Assembly: GCA_020160955.1 (NCBI GenBank)
Contig: JAIUOX010000028.1
Location: 1 to 48,257, forward strand
Reading direction: 5' to 3'
DNA length: 48,257 nt
Source: Pseudomonadota bacterium
GTDB taxonomy: Bacteria; Pseudomonadota; Alphaproteobacteria; Reyranellales; Reyranellaceae
Shown here piece by piece: positions 1-8,582 of the stretch. The notes beneath the pieces were generated by a model, which ran no database searches, had not been told where the DNA came from, and was given only the letters and a program-made list of their open reading frames with translations. A program made the translations under genes and the position numbers. Position 1 is the stretch's first letter, and every line of letters starts with the position of its first letter.

Positions 1-211
1 GCACGAGCTCGACGCGGCGCTGATCGTCAACCCGTTCGACCCCGACGCGATCGCCGACGCCATGCACGTGGCGCTGACCATGCCGATCGAGGAACGCCGC
101 GAGCGCCAGGCCGCGCTCAAGGCCAAGGTGCTGCGCACCACCGCCGCCGTCTACTGCCAGCGCTTCCTCGACGCCCTGCGGGCGCCGGCACGACGGCTGC
201 ACGCAGCGTAG
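1..211 (+). CDS. otsA: Trehalose-6-phosphate synthase (GT20), C-terminal fragment
   Basis: The open frame enters from the left edge (first full codon at 2) and stops at 209-211, giving the last 69 residues of a protein. The segment reads as a conserved 'ALIVNPFDPDAIADAMHVAL' block, followed by 'MPIEERRERQ' and a final helix ending 'FLDAL'. This is the C-terminal signature of family 20 glycosyltransferases, which join UDP-glucose and glucose-6-phosphate into trehalose-6-phosphate for osmoprotection. Only the tail is present, so catalytic residues cannot be checked and a related GT20 enzyme (for example glucosylglycerol-phosphate synthase) remains possible. Confidence 0.75.
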   Translation, partial: HELDAALIVNPFDPDAIADAMHVALTMPIEERRERQAALKAKVLRTTAAVYCQRFLDALRAPARRLHAA

Positions 212-232
212 CGCAGCGATGCCGCGTCGCTC

Positions 233-238
233 TACGAT
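233..238 (+). promoter_or_regulatory. -10-like box TACGAT directly before the ATPase gene
   Basis: TACGAT ends 7 nt before the ATG at 246 and no convincing Shine-Dalgarno lies between them. A start of transcription at or next to the ATG would give a leaderless mRNA. No clear -35 is visible; inferred from spacing and from similar boxes elsewhere in the window. Confidence 0.35.
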
Positions 239-245
239 GGGCGGC

Positions 246-1403
246 ATGAGCATCGTCGAGTGCCTGTGCATCGAGGGCTACCGGTCGCTGCGCGACCTGC
301 GCCTCGCGATCGCGCCCCTGACCGTCGTGACCGGCGCCAACGGCAGCGGCAAGTCGAGCCTCTACCGCGCGTTGCGCCTGCTCGCCGACATCGCGCAGGG
401 CCGCGTCGTCGGCGCGCTGGCCGCCGAGGGCGGCCTGTCGTCGGTGCTTTGGGCCGGGCCGGAGACGCTGTCGCGCGGCATGAAGCGCGGCGCGGTGCCG
501 GTGCAGGGCGGCCCGCGCCGGTCGCCGGTGGCGCTGAAGCTCGGCTTCTCGTCGTCGACCTACGGCTACGCGATCGATCTCGGCCTGCCGGTCGGCGGGG
601 CGACGCGCTTCGGGCGCGACCCGGTGATCAAGGCCGAGAGCCTGTGGACCGGGCCGCTGCTTGGCCGCGCCAACACCTTCGCCCAGCGCAAGGGCCCGGT
701 GGGAAGCCTGCGCAATCCCGAGGGCGCGTGGCGGATGGCGTCGGATCGGCTGGGCGCGGGCGACAGCATGCTGACCCACTGCAGCGACCCGCGCGACGCG
801 GCCGAACTGCTGACGCTGCGCGAGACGCTGCGCGACTGGCGCTTCTACGATCACTTCCGCACCGATCCCGAGGCGCCGGCGCGGCGTCCCCAGGTTGGCA
901 CGCGCACGCCGGTGCTGGCGTCGGACGGCGCCGATCTCGCCGCCGCGCTCGCCACCATCCAGGACGTCGGTGCGTCGGAGGCGCTCGACGAGGCGGTGGC
1001 CGACGCCTTTCCCGGCGGCTCGATCGAGGTGTCGGAACAGGACGGCAGCTTCGAGGTCGAGATGCGCCAGCACGGCCTGCTGCGCCCGCTGCGCGCCGCC
1101 GAGCTGTCGGACGGCACGTTGCGCTACCTGCTGCTGGTCGCCGCGCTGCTGTCGCCGCGGCCGCCGACCCTGATGATCCTGAACGAGCCCGAGACCAGCC
1201 TGCATCCCGACCTGCTGCCGGCGCTGTCGCGCCTGATCGCGCGCGCCGCGACGGCGAGCCAGCTGATCGTGGTCAGCCACGCCGCCCCGCTGGTCGCCGC
1301 GCTGGAGACCCACGGCGCGCACCGCATCGTGCTGGAGAAGCAGCTCGGCGAGACCGTCGTCGCCGACGCCGAGCGTCCGGCCTGGACCTGGCCGACGCGA
1401 TGA
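246..1403 (+). CDS. AAA/ABC-type ATPase (RecF/SMC-like, AAA_21 group)
   Basis: This 385-residue predicted cytoplasmic ATPase begins MSIVECLCIEGYRSLRDLRL, the N-terminal strand typical of RecF/SMC-like ATPases. Walker A 'GANGSGKS' lies near residues 29-36. An ABC-signature-like 'LSDGTLRYL' lies near 290, followed by Walker B-like 'LMILNEPETSLHPDLLPAL' near 313-331 and a switch 'VVSHAAPLV'. There is no TOPRIM domain as in OLD nucleases and no partner gene beside it. Upstream in-frame ATGs at 219 and 237 exist, but 246 starts at the conserved strand and has a -10-like box 7 nt before it. Role unknown; proteins of this type are often annotated only as AAA-family ATPases. Confidence 0.8.
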   Translation: MSIVECLCIEGYRSLRDLRLAIAPLTVVTGANGSGKSSLYRALRLLADIAQGRVVGALAAEGGLSSVLWAGPETLSRGMKRGAVPVQGGPRRSPVALKLGFSSSTYGYAIDLGLPVGGATRFGRDPVIKAESLWTGPLLGRANTFAQRKGPVGSLRNPEGAWRMASDRLGAGDSMLTHCSDPRDAAELLTLRETLRDWRFYDHFRTDPEAPARRPQVGTRTPVLASDGADLAAALATIQDVGASEALDEAVADAFPGGSIEVSEQDGSFEVEMRQHGLLRPLRAAELSDGTLRYLLLVAALLSPRPPTLMILNEPETSLHPDLLPALSRLIARAATASQLIVVSHAAPLVAALETHGAHRIVLEKQLGETVVADAERPAWTWPTR

Positions 1404-1408
1404 TTGCC

Positions 1409-1541
1409 TTCCTCCCTGCGCGTGAGCGCGGGGAGGTGTCCGCGCAGCGGGCGGAGGGGTCAGGAGCCTTCGTGATGAAGCCTTCGACCCCTCCGTCGGC
1501 GAAGACGCCGACACCTCCCCGCGCTGGCGCGCAGGGAGGAA
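1409..1541. repeat. About 130-bp palindromic repeat, family A, copy 1
   Basis: The element opens with TTCCTCCCTGCGCG and closes with its near-exact complement CGCGCAGGGAGGAA. Inside lie two hairpin arms carrying GGGGAGGTGTCCGC and ACACCTCCCCGC, and a central pair GGAGGGGTCA and CGACCCCTCC. A second copy with the same core occurs at 26032-26164. It fills the gap between two convergent genes. It encodes no protein and resembles REP/BIME or MITE-like intergenic repeats. Confidence 0.8.
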
Positions 1542-1571
1542 ATCACCGGGGCGCTCATCGTGGCGTGGACG

Positions 1572-2957
1572 TCACGCCCACTTGGCCGGCGACGTGCCCA
1601 GCGGTTCCGGCGGACGGGCGAAGAACGCCGGCGTCTCGGAGAACTGGACCGCCGGCTTGAGGTGGCGCAGGCGGCCGAACGGGCCGTCGCTCTCCATCAG
1701 CAGGGACGCCAGCACCGCGTCGGGCAATTCGGCGGCGCCCGCCGACGCGTCGACCGTGCCGAGGCCGGCCAGCCAGTGCGCGACCTGGACCAGCGAGACG
1801 CGGACATGCCACGAGCCGCCCTGCTCGACGCGGCGGGCGAGGCCGACCATGGCGCCCAGCGCGGCGAGGTAGCCGGCGATGTAGTCGAGCGCCTGGACCG
1901 GCAGGTTGCGCGGCGTGTCGCGGCTGCCGCCCTGGACCGACGACAGGCCGGTGACGTTCTGCACGATCGAGTCGAAGCCGCGGCGGTCCGACCACGGGCC
2001 GTGGTGGCCGTAGGCGCAGATGCTGACACAGACGATGCCGGGACGCAGCTCGGCGACGCGCTCGGGCGAGAAGCCGCGCGCCGCCAGCGTGCCGGGGCGA
2101 TAGCCTTGCGTGAACACGTCGGCGCCGCGCAGCAGCGTCGTCATCGTCTCGACGCCCGACGGCGTCGTGAGATCGACCCAGGCGCAGCGCTTGCCGTGGC
2201 CGGTGTCCATCAGGATCTCGGTCTGGTAGGGCAGGTGCGGCGCCGCGACGTGCAGCACGTCGGCGCCGTTCTCGGCCAGCACGCGGCCGCTGGTCGGCCC
2301 GGCGAGCACGCGCGTCAGGTCGAACACGCGCACGCCGCTCAACGGACGCTCGCCGCCTTTCGGCAGCGGCTCGGCCGGTGCCTCGCCGATCTTCACGATG
2401 TCGAACAGCGGCAGCGTCGCCACCGCCTGGCCGTGCGGATGCGCAGTCCACTCGTCGCGGCTGCGCACCAGCCCGCCGACGCAATTGCCGTCGGCGATCG
2501 CCTGCTCGATCGCCAGCCCGTCCCACCGGGCGACCGCGGCGGCCAGCGCTTCGCGCGTCGCCTCGGTCGCGCCGGCGATGCGCAGCGCGCCGTCGCGGTG
2601 GTGCGGGTGGTTGGTGTGGAGGAACATGATGCGGCCGTCGCGCGTCGGGTAGTGGCCGGCGAGCGGGTCCCACGACACCGGCTTCTTGCCGTCCTGCAGC
2701 ACGTACGTGTTCGAGCGCAGCGACGCCGCCGCCGCCGCGCGGTCGACGGTCACCGCCTGGGGGCGGCCGGTGCGCCGCCGCCACAGGTCGGAAACCGCCA
2801 GCCCGACGGCGCCCAGCGCCGCCGTCCCGGCCTCGGCGACCCGCCACGGGCTCGCGAACACCGGGTCCGAGGCCCCGGTGAGGGTGAGCGAATCGTCGCG
2901 GCGCGGCGCGCGGCCGAGCGCGCCGAGGATCGATTGCGCCGAGGGAGCGCCGCTCAT
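1572..2957 (-). CDS. CaiB/BaiF family III CoA-transferase
   Basis: This 461-residue protein matches family III CoA-transferases, which move CoA between carboxylic acids through an aspartyl-CoA thioester. The canonical core lies in the second half: 'LSGVRVFDLTRVLAGP' from about residue 207, 'GYRPGTLAARG' near 285, then 'LPVQALDYIAGYLAALGAMVGL' with the likely catalytic Asp at 358. Residues 1-200 are a divergent N-terminal half containing the 'GHYPTRDGRI' segment, as in longer CaiB-like proteins. The start ATG overlaps the stop of the upstream hydrolase gene (ATGA), so the two are translationally coupled and probably act in one catabolic step. The substrate is not predictable. Confidence 0.85.
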   Translation of the reverse strand: MSGAPSAQSILGALGRAPRRDDSLTLTGASDPVFASPWRVAEAGTAALGAVGLAVSDLWRRRTGRPQAVTVDRAAAAASLRSNTYVLQDGKKPVSWDPLAGHYPTRDGRIMFLHTNHPHHRDGALRIAGATEATREALAAAVARWDGLAIEQAIADGNCVGGLVRSRDEWTAHPHGQAVATLPLFDIVKIGEAPAEPLPKGGERPLSGVRVFDLTRVLAGPTSGRVLAENGADVLHVAAPHLPYQTEILMDTGHGKRCAWVDLTTPSGVETMTTLLRGADVFTQGYRPGTLAARGFSPERVAELRPGIVCVSICAYGHHGPWSDRRGFDSIVQNVTGLSSVQGGSRDTPRNLPVQALDYIAGYLAALGAMVGLARRVEQGGSWHVRVSLVQVAHWLAGLGTVDASAGAAELPDAVLASLLMESDGPFGRLRHLKPAVQFSETPAFFARPPEPLGTSPAKWA

Positions 2958-3667
2958 GTCTCGGCCATGATGCGGGTCAGCAGCGCCATGAACTCGTTGG
3001 GGCAGGTGATGTGCGGGTTGTGGCTGGCGTCGATCTCGTAGCCCTTCCAGCCGGGCTCGCTGTTGGCGCGGTCGAGGAACTGGCGGAACACGTCGCCCGG
3101 TCCCTTGCGCTGGGCATAGATGAAGGCGCGCGGCGGTGGCGGCTCGGTCGAGGTGAGCTTGATCCGCTGCTCGAAGGTCTTGAGCGGCTGCGGCCGCCGG
3201 CGCGGCGTCGCCCACGCCACGTCCTCGGGCGCGGTGTCGGGCGGCATCGTGTTCACCGGCAGTTTCCAGCCCTCGCCGTCCTTGGCGGCGCCGGCCCGCA
3301 TGTTGGCCTCGGCCTTCGGCCCGACCAGGTCGAACAGGCTCTGGCCGTCCTTCGGCGCGAAGGCGTCGATGTAGACGACGCGGCGGATGCGGCCGCGCGC
3401 CCGGTCGGCGACGCCGGTGGCGACCATGCCGCCGTAGGAGTGGCCGAACAGGGTGACGTCGGTCAGGTCCTCGAACTCGAGCACATTGACCACGTCCGTG
3501 ATATGGGTATCGAGGTCGATGTCGGGGCGCATCAGGTGGGCGCGTTCGCCCAGCCCCGTGTAGGTCGGAGAGAAGAAGGTATGGCCAGCCTGGGCGAGCA
3601 GCGGACGCATTTTCTTCCAGGCCCACGATGCGGACCACGCCCCGTGCGCGAGTACGATGGTTGCCAT
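2954..3667 (-). CDS. Alpha/beta hydrolase (EstC/MeJA-esterase-like)
   Basis: This 237-residue hydrolase begins MATIVLAHGAWSASWAWKKM, with the oxyanion-hole HGAW motif of the salicylate/methyl-jasmonate esterase group. The nucleophile elbow is GHSYGG and the likely catalytic His is in the C-terminal 'SHNPHITCP' segment. An in-frame start eight codons upstream exists, but 3667 is preceded by a strong GGGAGGGGG ribosome-binding site. The gene overlaps the CoA-transferase start by 4 nt and is divergent from feoA. It is likely an esterase or lactonase acting on a small acid later handled as a CoA ester; this link is inferred from operon structure only. Confidence 0.85.
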   Translation of the reverse strand: MATIVLAHGAWSASWAWKKMRPLLAQAGHTFFSPTYTGLGERAHLMRPDIDLDTHITDVVNVLEFEDLTDVTLFGHSYGGMVATGVADRARGRIRRVVYIDAFAPKDGQSLFDLVGPKAEANMRAGAAKDGEGWKLPVNTMPPDTAPEDVAWATPRRRPQPLKTFEQRIKLTSTEPPPPRAFIYAQRKGPGDVFRQFLDRANSEPGWKGYEIDASHNPHITCPNEFMALLTRIMAET

Positions 3668-3710
3668 TAAATCCCCCTCCCGACTGGCCAAGCGTGGCCC
3701 GAACTGATAC

Positions 3711-3725
3711 TACGAATTATTCGCA
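3711..3725. promoter_or_regulatory. Fur-like 7-1-7 inverted repeat upstream of feoA
   Basis: TACGAATTATTCGCA is a 7-1-7 palindrome (TACGAAT-T-ATTCGCA) with one mismatched pair, the architecture of Fur-family operators. It lies 11 nt before the feoA ATG, in the 69-nt gap shared with a divergent operon, and overlaps the AT-rich stretch best placed to be a promoter. Fur-type iron repression of feoAB is the natural reading. The half-site differs from the classical GATAAT form, so the exact regulator (Fur or another family member) is open. Confidence 0.5.
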
Positions 3726-3736
3726 ATGACGTCGCC

Positions 3737-4009
3737 ATGACCGCCGCACTCACCATAGCACTCGGAAAAGCCCCGGTGGGCTTCCGCGGGCGCATCCGGG
3801 GCCTGTCGCCGGAAGAGGGCGGGACCGGGCTGTCCGGCGAGGAGCTGGAGCGCCGGCTGATCGAGCTGGGGTTCGTCGAGGGCGCCGACGTCGAGCTCTT
3901 GCACCAGGGCCTGTTCGGCGGCGACCCGATCGCCGTCCGGGTGGCCCACACCACGGTGGCGCTGCGCCGCCGCGAGGCGATGGCGGTGCTGGTCGAGGCA
4001 GCGCCATGA
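3737..4009 (+). CDS. feoA: Ferrous iron transport protein A (FeoA, SH3-like)
   Basis: This 90-residue cytoplasmic protein has the FeoA SH3-like beta-barrel pattern: 'GFRGRIRGLS', then 'ERRLIELGFVEGADVELLHQG', then 'GDPIAVRVAHTTVALRRREAMAVLV'. FeoA binds or regulates the FeoB permease. The stop codon overlaps the feoB start by 4 nt (ATGA), the usual coupling. The Shine-Dalgarno is weak. An ATG at 3726 is out of frame. Confidence 0.93.
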   Translation: MTAALTIALGKAPVGFRGRIRGLSPEEGGTGLSGEELERRLIELGFVEGADVELLHQGLFGGDPIAVRVAHTTVALRRREAMAVLVEAAP

Positions 4010-5868
4010 GCGACACGCTGGTCGCGCTGGTCGGCAATCCCAACTGCGGCAAGACCGCCCTGTTCAACGCCCTGACCGGCAGCCGCCAGAAGGTCGCGAA
4101 CTATCCCGGCGTCACGGTCGAGAAGAAAGTCGGGCCGTTGACCACGCCGTCCGGCCGCACGGTGCGGGTCGTCGACCTGCCCGGCACCTACTCGCTGCGC
4201 GCCCGCTCGCCCGACGAGGCGATCACCCGCGACATCGTGCTGGGCCGGCTCAGCGGCGAGCCAGTGCCCGACCTGATCGTCTGCGTCGGCGACGCCTCGA
4301 ACCTGCGGCTGGCGCTGCGCCTCGTGCTCGAGCTCAAGCATGTCGGCCGGCCGGTCATGCTGTCGCTCAACATGATGGACATCGCGCGCAAGCGCGGCAT
4401 CGAGATCGACACCGAACGGCTGTCGCGCGAGCTCGGCGTGCCGGTCGTCGAATCGGTGGCGGTGCGGCGCGGCGGCACCCAGGCGCTGCTGGCCGAGATC
4501 GACCGTGCAATCGAGCGCCATCCCGCCGCGTCGCGGGCCGATTGGCAGGCGCCCGATGCCGGCGCGCTGCGGGTCGGCCAGCGCGAGGCCGACCGGCTGC
4601 TCGCCGCCGCGGTCAAGGGACCGGGACGGCGCGATTCGCTGACCGCCCGCGTCGATGCCGTGCTGCTGCACCCGGTGGCGGGGCTCGCGATCCTGCTGGC
4701 GATCCTGTTCGTGATGTTCCAGGCGGTGTTCGCCTGGGCGGCGCCGGCGATGGACGGCATCGAGGCCGCCTTCCGCCTGCTCGGCGAGGGCGTCGACAAG
4801 GCGCCGCTGCCCGACCTGCTGCGCAGCTTCCTGAAGGACGGGCTGATCGGCGGTGTCGGCAGCGTCGTGGTCTTCCTGCCGCAGATCGTCATCCTGTTCT
4901 TCTTCATCCTCGTGCTCGAGGATCTCGGCTACATGGCGCGCGCCGCCTTCCTGATGGACCGCATCATGGGCGGCGCCGGGCTGCACGGCCGCGCCTTCAT
5001 CCCGCTGCTGTCGTCGTTCGCCTGCGCCATCCCCGGCATCATGTCGACCCGGGTGATCGACGACCGGCGCGACCGGCTGACCACCATCCTGGTGGCGCCG
5101 CTGATGACCTGCTCGGCGCGCATCCCGGTCTACACGCTGATCATCGGCGCCTTCGTGCCCGAGCGCGACGTCTGGGGCTTCGTCGGCCTGCAGGGGCTGG
5201 TGATGTTCGGCCTCTACGCCGTCGGCATCGCCGGCGCGCTGGCGGTGTCGTTCGTGATCAAGCGGCTGGTGTGGCGCGGCGCGGCCGGCGAGCCCTTCAT
5301 GCTCGAGCTGCCCGACTACAAGCTGCCGCAGCCGCGCGGGCTGGCGATCGGCCTGTGGACGCGCGCGACGCTGTTCCTCAAGCGCGCCGGCACCACCATC
5401 CTCGCCATGATGATCCTGATCTGGCTGCTCGCCTCGTTCCCGCAGCCGCCGGAGGGCGCGACCGGGCCGGCGATCAACTACAGCTTCGCCGCGATGATCG
5501 GCTCGGCGATCCAGCCGCTGACCGCGCCGCTCGGCTTCAACTGGCAGATCAACGTCGCGCTGATCCCCGGCATGGCGGCGCGCGAGGTCGCGGTCGGCTC
5601 GCTCGGCACGATCTACGCCGTCGCCGGCGGCGAGGAAGCGGCGGCCCAGGTCGGCCAGGCGCTGGCCGGCCACTGGAGCCTCGCCACCGCGCTCGCCTTC
5701 CTCGCGTGGTTCGTGTTCGCGCCGCAATGCGCCTCGACGCTGGCGGTGATCCGCCGCGAGACCGGCAGCTGGCGCTGGATGGCGGTCACCTTCGTGTACA
5801 TGCTGGCGCTGGCCTACGCGGCCGCGCTGCTCACCAACCAGGTCGCCCGCGCGCTCGGCGCGGGCTGA
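4006..5868 (+). CDS. feoB: Ferrous iron transporter FeoB (GTPase-permease)
   Basis: This 620-residue inner-membrane Fe(II) transporter starts with a cytoplasmic G domain. G1 GNPNCGKT is at residues 10-17, G2 'VTVE' at 36-39, G3 DLPG at 57-60 and G4 NMMD at 122-125. A helical regulatory segment follows, then a C-terminal membrane region of about 8-10 helices from about residue 220, including the Gate-type segments 'FACAIPGIMSTRVI' and 'IPGMAAREVAVGSLGTIYAV'. It is shorter than the enterobacterial protein, within the range of alphaproteobacterial FeoB. It is coupled to feoA; no feoC is present. Confidence 0.96.
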   Translation: MSDTLVALVGNPNCGKTALFNALTGSRQKVANYPGVTVEKKVGPLTTPSGRTVRVVDLPGTYSLRARSPDEAITRDIVLGRLSGEPVPDLIVCVGDASNLRLALRLVLELKHVGRPVMLSLNMMDIARKRGIEIDTERLSRELGVPVVESVAVRRGGTQALLAEIDRAIERHPAASRADWQAPDAGALRVGQREADRLLAAAVKGPGRRDSLTARVDAVLLHPVAGLAILLAILFVMFQAVFAWAAPAMDGIEAAFRLLGEGVDKAPLPDLLRSFLKDGLIGGVGSVVVFLPQIVILFFFILVLEDLGYMARAAFLMDRIMGGAGLHGRAFIPLLSSFACAIPGIMSTRVIDDRRDRLTTILVAPLMTCSARIPVYTLIIGAFVPERDVWGFVGLQGLVMFGLYAVGIAGALAVSFVIKRLVWRGAAGEPFMLELPDYKLPQPRGLAIGLWTRATLFLKRAGTTILAMMILIWLLASFPQPPEGATGPAINYSFAAMIGSAIQPLTAPLGFNWQINVALIPGMAAREVAVGSLGTIYAVAGGEEAAAQVGQALAGHWSLATALAFLAWFVFAPQCASTLAVIRRETGSWRWMAVTFVYMLALAYAAALLTNQVARALGAG

Positions 5869-5931
5869 AGTCTCCTCCCGGGGCGAGCCGACGCCAGCCC
5901 GTCACAGTCCGGCCGACGGCCCGAGGTCACG

Positions 5932-7158
5932 ATGGCGTCCTTCTCCCTCAAGCCCCAGCAACGCACCGTGCGCTACTGGCTGCAGCAGCTCCACCTGTGG
6001 ATCGGATTGATCCTGCTGCTCCCCCTCGTCGTGATGGGCGTCAGCGGCGCGGTGCTGGTCTATGGCCACGACATCGAGCACCTGCTGGGCCAGGGCGAGC
6101 CGGCCGCGACGACCGTCGGCGAGTGGCGCGCGCCGTCCGAGCTGGTCGAGGCGGCGAAGCAGGCGGTCAGCGACCCCAACCGGGTCGCCATGGCGGTGCG
6201 CTGGCCGGCCGAGGTCGGCGAGCCGGCGGCGGTGCGGCTGTCGCGGCCGGTTGGCCCGGTTCGCGGCGAGCCGCGCAACCAGAGCCCGTTCGCCGGCAGC
6301 GTGCAGGTGCTGCTCGACCCGGTGTCGCTGCAGCCGCTGAAGTCGCAGGGCATGACCGGCTGGGTGCGCTTCTTCCATGACCTGCACGGCCACCTGTTCC
6401 TGCAGGGCGGTGTCGGCCGCGAGATCGTCGGCTGGCTGGGCGTCGCCCTGCTGGTGCTGGGCTGCTCGGGCCTCTACCTGTGGTGGCCGCGGCCCGGCCA
6501 GTGGAAGGCCGCGTTCCGGGTCCGGCGCGGCGCCAAGGGCCTGCGCCTGCACCGCGAGCTGCACGGCGCGGTCGGCATCTGGAGCCTGGTGCTCTTCATG
6601 CTGGTCAACTTCACCGGCGTCTACATCGCCTTCCCGCAGACCGTGGGATCGATCATCACGACGGTGCTGCCCGGCCGCGACGTGCGCGCGGCGACCCAGC
6701 TGGCCCGCGTCGAGCCGATGCGCGGCACGCCGCCGATGGGCATCGACGAGGCCGTCGGGCTGGCCAAGAGCCGCGTTCCCGACGCGCGCTTCCTCAACGC
6801 CTTCCTGCCGACCCGGCCGGACCAGGCGCTGCGCGTGTCGCTGGTGCGCGACGACCACCGCGACGGCGCGCCGCCGGTCACGGTGGTGATCGACCCGCTG
6901 CGCCGCACCGTGATGGACGTGCTCGATCCGCGGACCATGACGACCGGCGAGCGCTTCCTCGCGTGGCAGCGCGCGCTGCACTACGGCCTCGGCCTCGGCC
7001 CCTTCTACAAGTTCCTGGTGTTCGTGTCGGGCGTGATCATCCCGCTGTTCGCGATCACCGGCTTCTTCATGTGGTGGATCAAGCGCCGCAACCGCCGCGC
7101 CGGGGCCCGCGCCAGGGCGGCGATCCAGGCGGCGGCCGGGCTGAAGGCCGCGGAGTAG
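5932..7158 (+). CDS. PepSY-associated membrane protein (iron-regulated, PiuB-like)
   Basis: This 408-residue inner-membrane protein has the PepSY_TM layout. A first helix follows 'YWLQQLHLWIGLILLLP'. A large periplasmic loop carries PepSY-like segments. Two central helices flank 'FFHDLHGHLFL' and 'LRLHRELHGAVGIWSL', and a last helix near 360 ends in 'GFFMWWIKRRNRR'. Conserved histidines beside the helices fit heme or flavin-type ligands seen in related ferric-siderophore reductases. It follows feoB by 63 nt on the same strand, so it probably belongs to the iron regulon, perhaps reducing Fe(III) for FeoB. That role is inferred. Confidence 0.85.
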   Translation: MASFSLKPQQRTVRYWLQQLHLWIGLILLLPLVVMGVSGAVLVYGHDIEHLLGQGEPAATTVGEWRAPSELVEAAKQAVSDPNRVAMAVRWPAEVGEPAAVRLSRPVGPVRGEPRNQSPFAGSVQVLLDPVSLQPLKSQGMTGWVRFFHDLHGHLFLQGGVGREIVGWLGVALLVLGCSGLYLWWPRPGQWKAAFRVRRGAKGLRLHRELHGAVGIWSLVLFMLVNFTGVYIAFPQTVGSIITTVLPGRDVRAATQLARVEPMRGTPPMGIDEAVGLAKSRVPDARFLNAFLPTRPDQALRVSLVRDDHRDGAPPVTVVIDPLRRTVMDVLDPRTMTTGERFLAWQRALHYGLGLGPFYKFLVFVSGVIIPLFAITGFFMWWIKRRNRRAGARARAAIQAAAGLKAAE

Positions 7159-7177
7159 GGCTCCCGGCCCGGCGGTC

Positions 7178-7537
7178 TCAGCCGGGCAGGGGCCCGCGGA
7201 ACACGAAGAACGCGCCGGCGCAGATCAGGGCGAAGCCGACGAGGTGGTTCAGCGTGATGCGCTCGCCGAGGTAGAGCACCGAGAACAGGGCGAACACGGT
7301 CAGCGTGATCACCTCCTGCATGGTCTTGAGCTCGGCGGCGGAATAGACCGTGTGGCCCCAGCGGTTGGCCGGCACGGCGAAGCAGTACTCGACGAAGGCG
7401 ATGCCCCAGCTCGCCACCACCACCAGCCACAGCGGCCGATCCGTGAACTTCAGGTGCCCGTACCAGGCGAACGTCATGAAGACGTTGGAGATCAGCAGCA
7501 GGACGATGGGGGTGACGGCCGGGGGAAGCCAGGTCAT
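7178..7537 (-). CDS. DMT-superfamily DUF486 membrane protein
   Basis: This 119-residue protein has about four transmembrane helices: 'PIVLLLISNVFMTFAWYGHL', 'WLVVVASWGIAFVEYCFAVPANR', 'EVITLTVFALFSVLYLGE' and 'LVGFALICAGAFFVFR'. The segment 'FAWYGHLKF', 'EYCFAVPANRWG' and 'KTMQEVITL' is the DUF486 signature. The start lies 8 nt after the stop of the upstream binding-protein gene, so it is probably the last gene of that transcript. The family has the fold of small drug/metabolite exporters but no assigned substrate. Confidence 0.88.
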   Translation of the reverse strand: MTWLPPAVTPIVLLLISNVFMTFAWYGHLKFTDRPLWLVVVASWGIAFVEYCFAVPANRWGHTVYSAAELKTMQEVITLTVFALFSVLYLGERITLNHLVGFALICAGAFFVFRGPLPG

Positions 7538-7545
7538 GGGATGAA

Positions 7546-8514
7546 TTACTCCGCCTTGATTCCGATCTTCTTGATCAGCGGCACGACCAGCTTCTCTTCC
7601 TGGTCGAGCATCGCCGCCAGTTCCTGCGGCGTGCTGGCCTTCGTCTCCGCCGTCAGCTCGGCGAACTTGGCGACCACCGCCGGGTCGTTCAGCACCTTGA
7701 CCATCGCCGCGTTCAGCTTGGCGAGCACGTCCGGCGGCAGCTTGGCCGGCGCGAACAGCCCGGTGTAGGTGCTGAAGGTGAAGTTTTCGAGGCCCTTCAC
7801 GCCCGACTCCTTCATGGTCGGCACGTCGGGCAGCTGCGGCAGGCGCTTGTCGGACGACACCGCGATGGCGCGCATCTTGCCGGCCTTGATGTGGCCGATC
7901 GCGGCGTTGATCTGGTCGACCTGCGCCGGCACCTGGCCGGCGATCAGGTCGATGTGGGCCTGGCCGCTGCCCTTGTAGTGGATCGGCGTGTACCGGGTGC
8001 CGGTCAGGTCGGCGATCAGCTCGATGGCGATGTGGTTGGTCGTGCCGACGCCGGAATCGGCGACCGAGAACTTGCCGTCCTTGCCCAGCGCGATGAAGTC
8101 GGCCATCGACCTGATCGGCGAGTTGGCCGGCACCACCAGCACGGCCGGCACCGACTGGATGTGGCTGATCGGCTGGAACGCGGTGCGCCAGTCGTAGGGC
8201 GCGTTGCCGTAGATCGCCGGCACGGCGACCAGCGAGTTGGCCGAGACCAGCAGGCTGTAGCCGTCGGGCGCCGAGCGGGCGACGACGTCGCTGCCGATCA
8301 TGCCGCTGGCACCGGCCTTGTTCTCGACCAGCACCGGCACGCCCAGCACGTCCTTCAGCTTGTCGGCGACGATGCGCGCGGTGACGTCGATGTTCCCGCC
8401 CGGCGCGTAGGGCGCCATGATCTTCACCGGCTTGTCGGGGAACTTGTCCTGGGCCGTCGCGGCGCCGGGAATGGCGAGGCCGAGCAGGGCGGCCAGCAGG
8501 ACGAATTTGCGCAT
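7546..8514 (-). CDS. Bug/TctC-family periplasmic substrate-binding protein
   Basis: This 322-residue protein has a signal peptide (MRKFVLLAALLGLAIPGAATAQ). The tripartite-tricarboxylate-receptor fold follows: 'PDKPVKIMAPYAPGGNIDVTAR', the 'VENKAGASGMIGSDVVA' loop, and 'GTTNHIAIELIADLTGTRYTPIHYKGSGQA'. Such proteins bind carboxylates or related small molecules in the periplasm. No TctA or TctB permease lies beside it, so it may serve a distant TctAB. GGAGGA precedes the ATG, and a separate -10-like TTAGGGT sits at 8538-8544, so it may be transcribed independently of the TRAP genes upstream. Confidence 0.92.
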   Translation of the reverse strand: MRKFVLLAALLGLAIPGAATAQDKFPDKPVKIMAPYAPGGNIDVTARIVADKLKDVLGVPVLVENKAGASGMIGSDVVARSAPDGYSLLVSANSLVAVPAIYGNAPYDWRTAFQPISHIQSVPAVLVVPANSPIRSMADFIALGKDGKFSVADSGVGTTNHIAIELIADLTGTRYTPIHYKGSGQAHIDLIAGQVPAQVDQINAAIGHIKAGKMRAIAVSSDKRLPQLPDVPTMKESGVKGLENFTFSTYTGLFAPAKLPPDVLAKLNAAMVKVLNDPAVVAKFAELTAETKASTPQELAAMLDQEEKLVVPLIKKIGIKAE

Positions 8515-8582
8515 CGGTTTCCTCCGGGTTTTGGAAGACCCTAAGGGATGGTCCCGGGCGGCGCAAAGACCCCGTGCGGGCG

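Noticed and set aside
246..1403. ATPase considered as an OLD/Gabija-type defence gene
   Set aside because: No TOPRIM domain and no adjacent helicase or nuclease. Similar lone ATPases occur widely without defence links.
3667..5727. A long minus-strand frame opposite feoA and feoB
   Set aside because: Arg/Gln/Asp-rich composition without domains, lying antisense to a textbook feoB.
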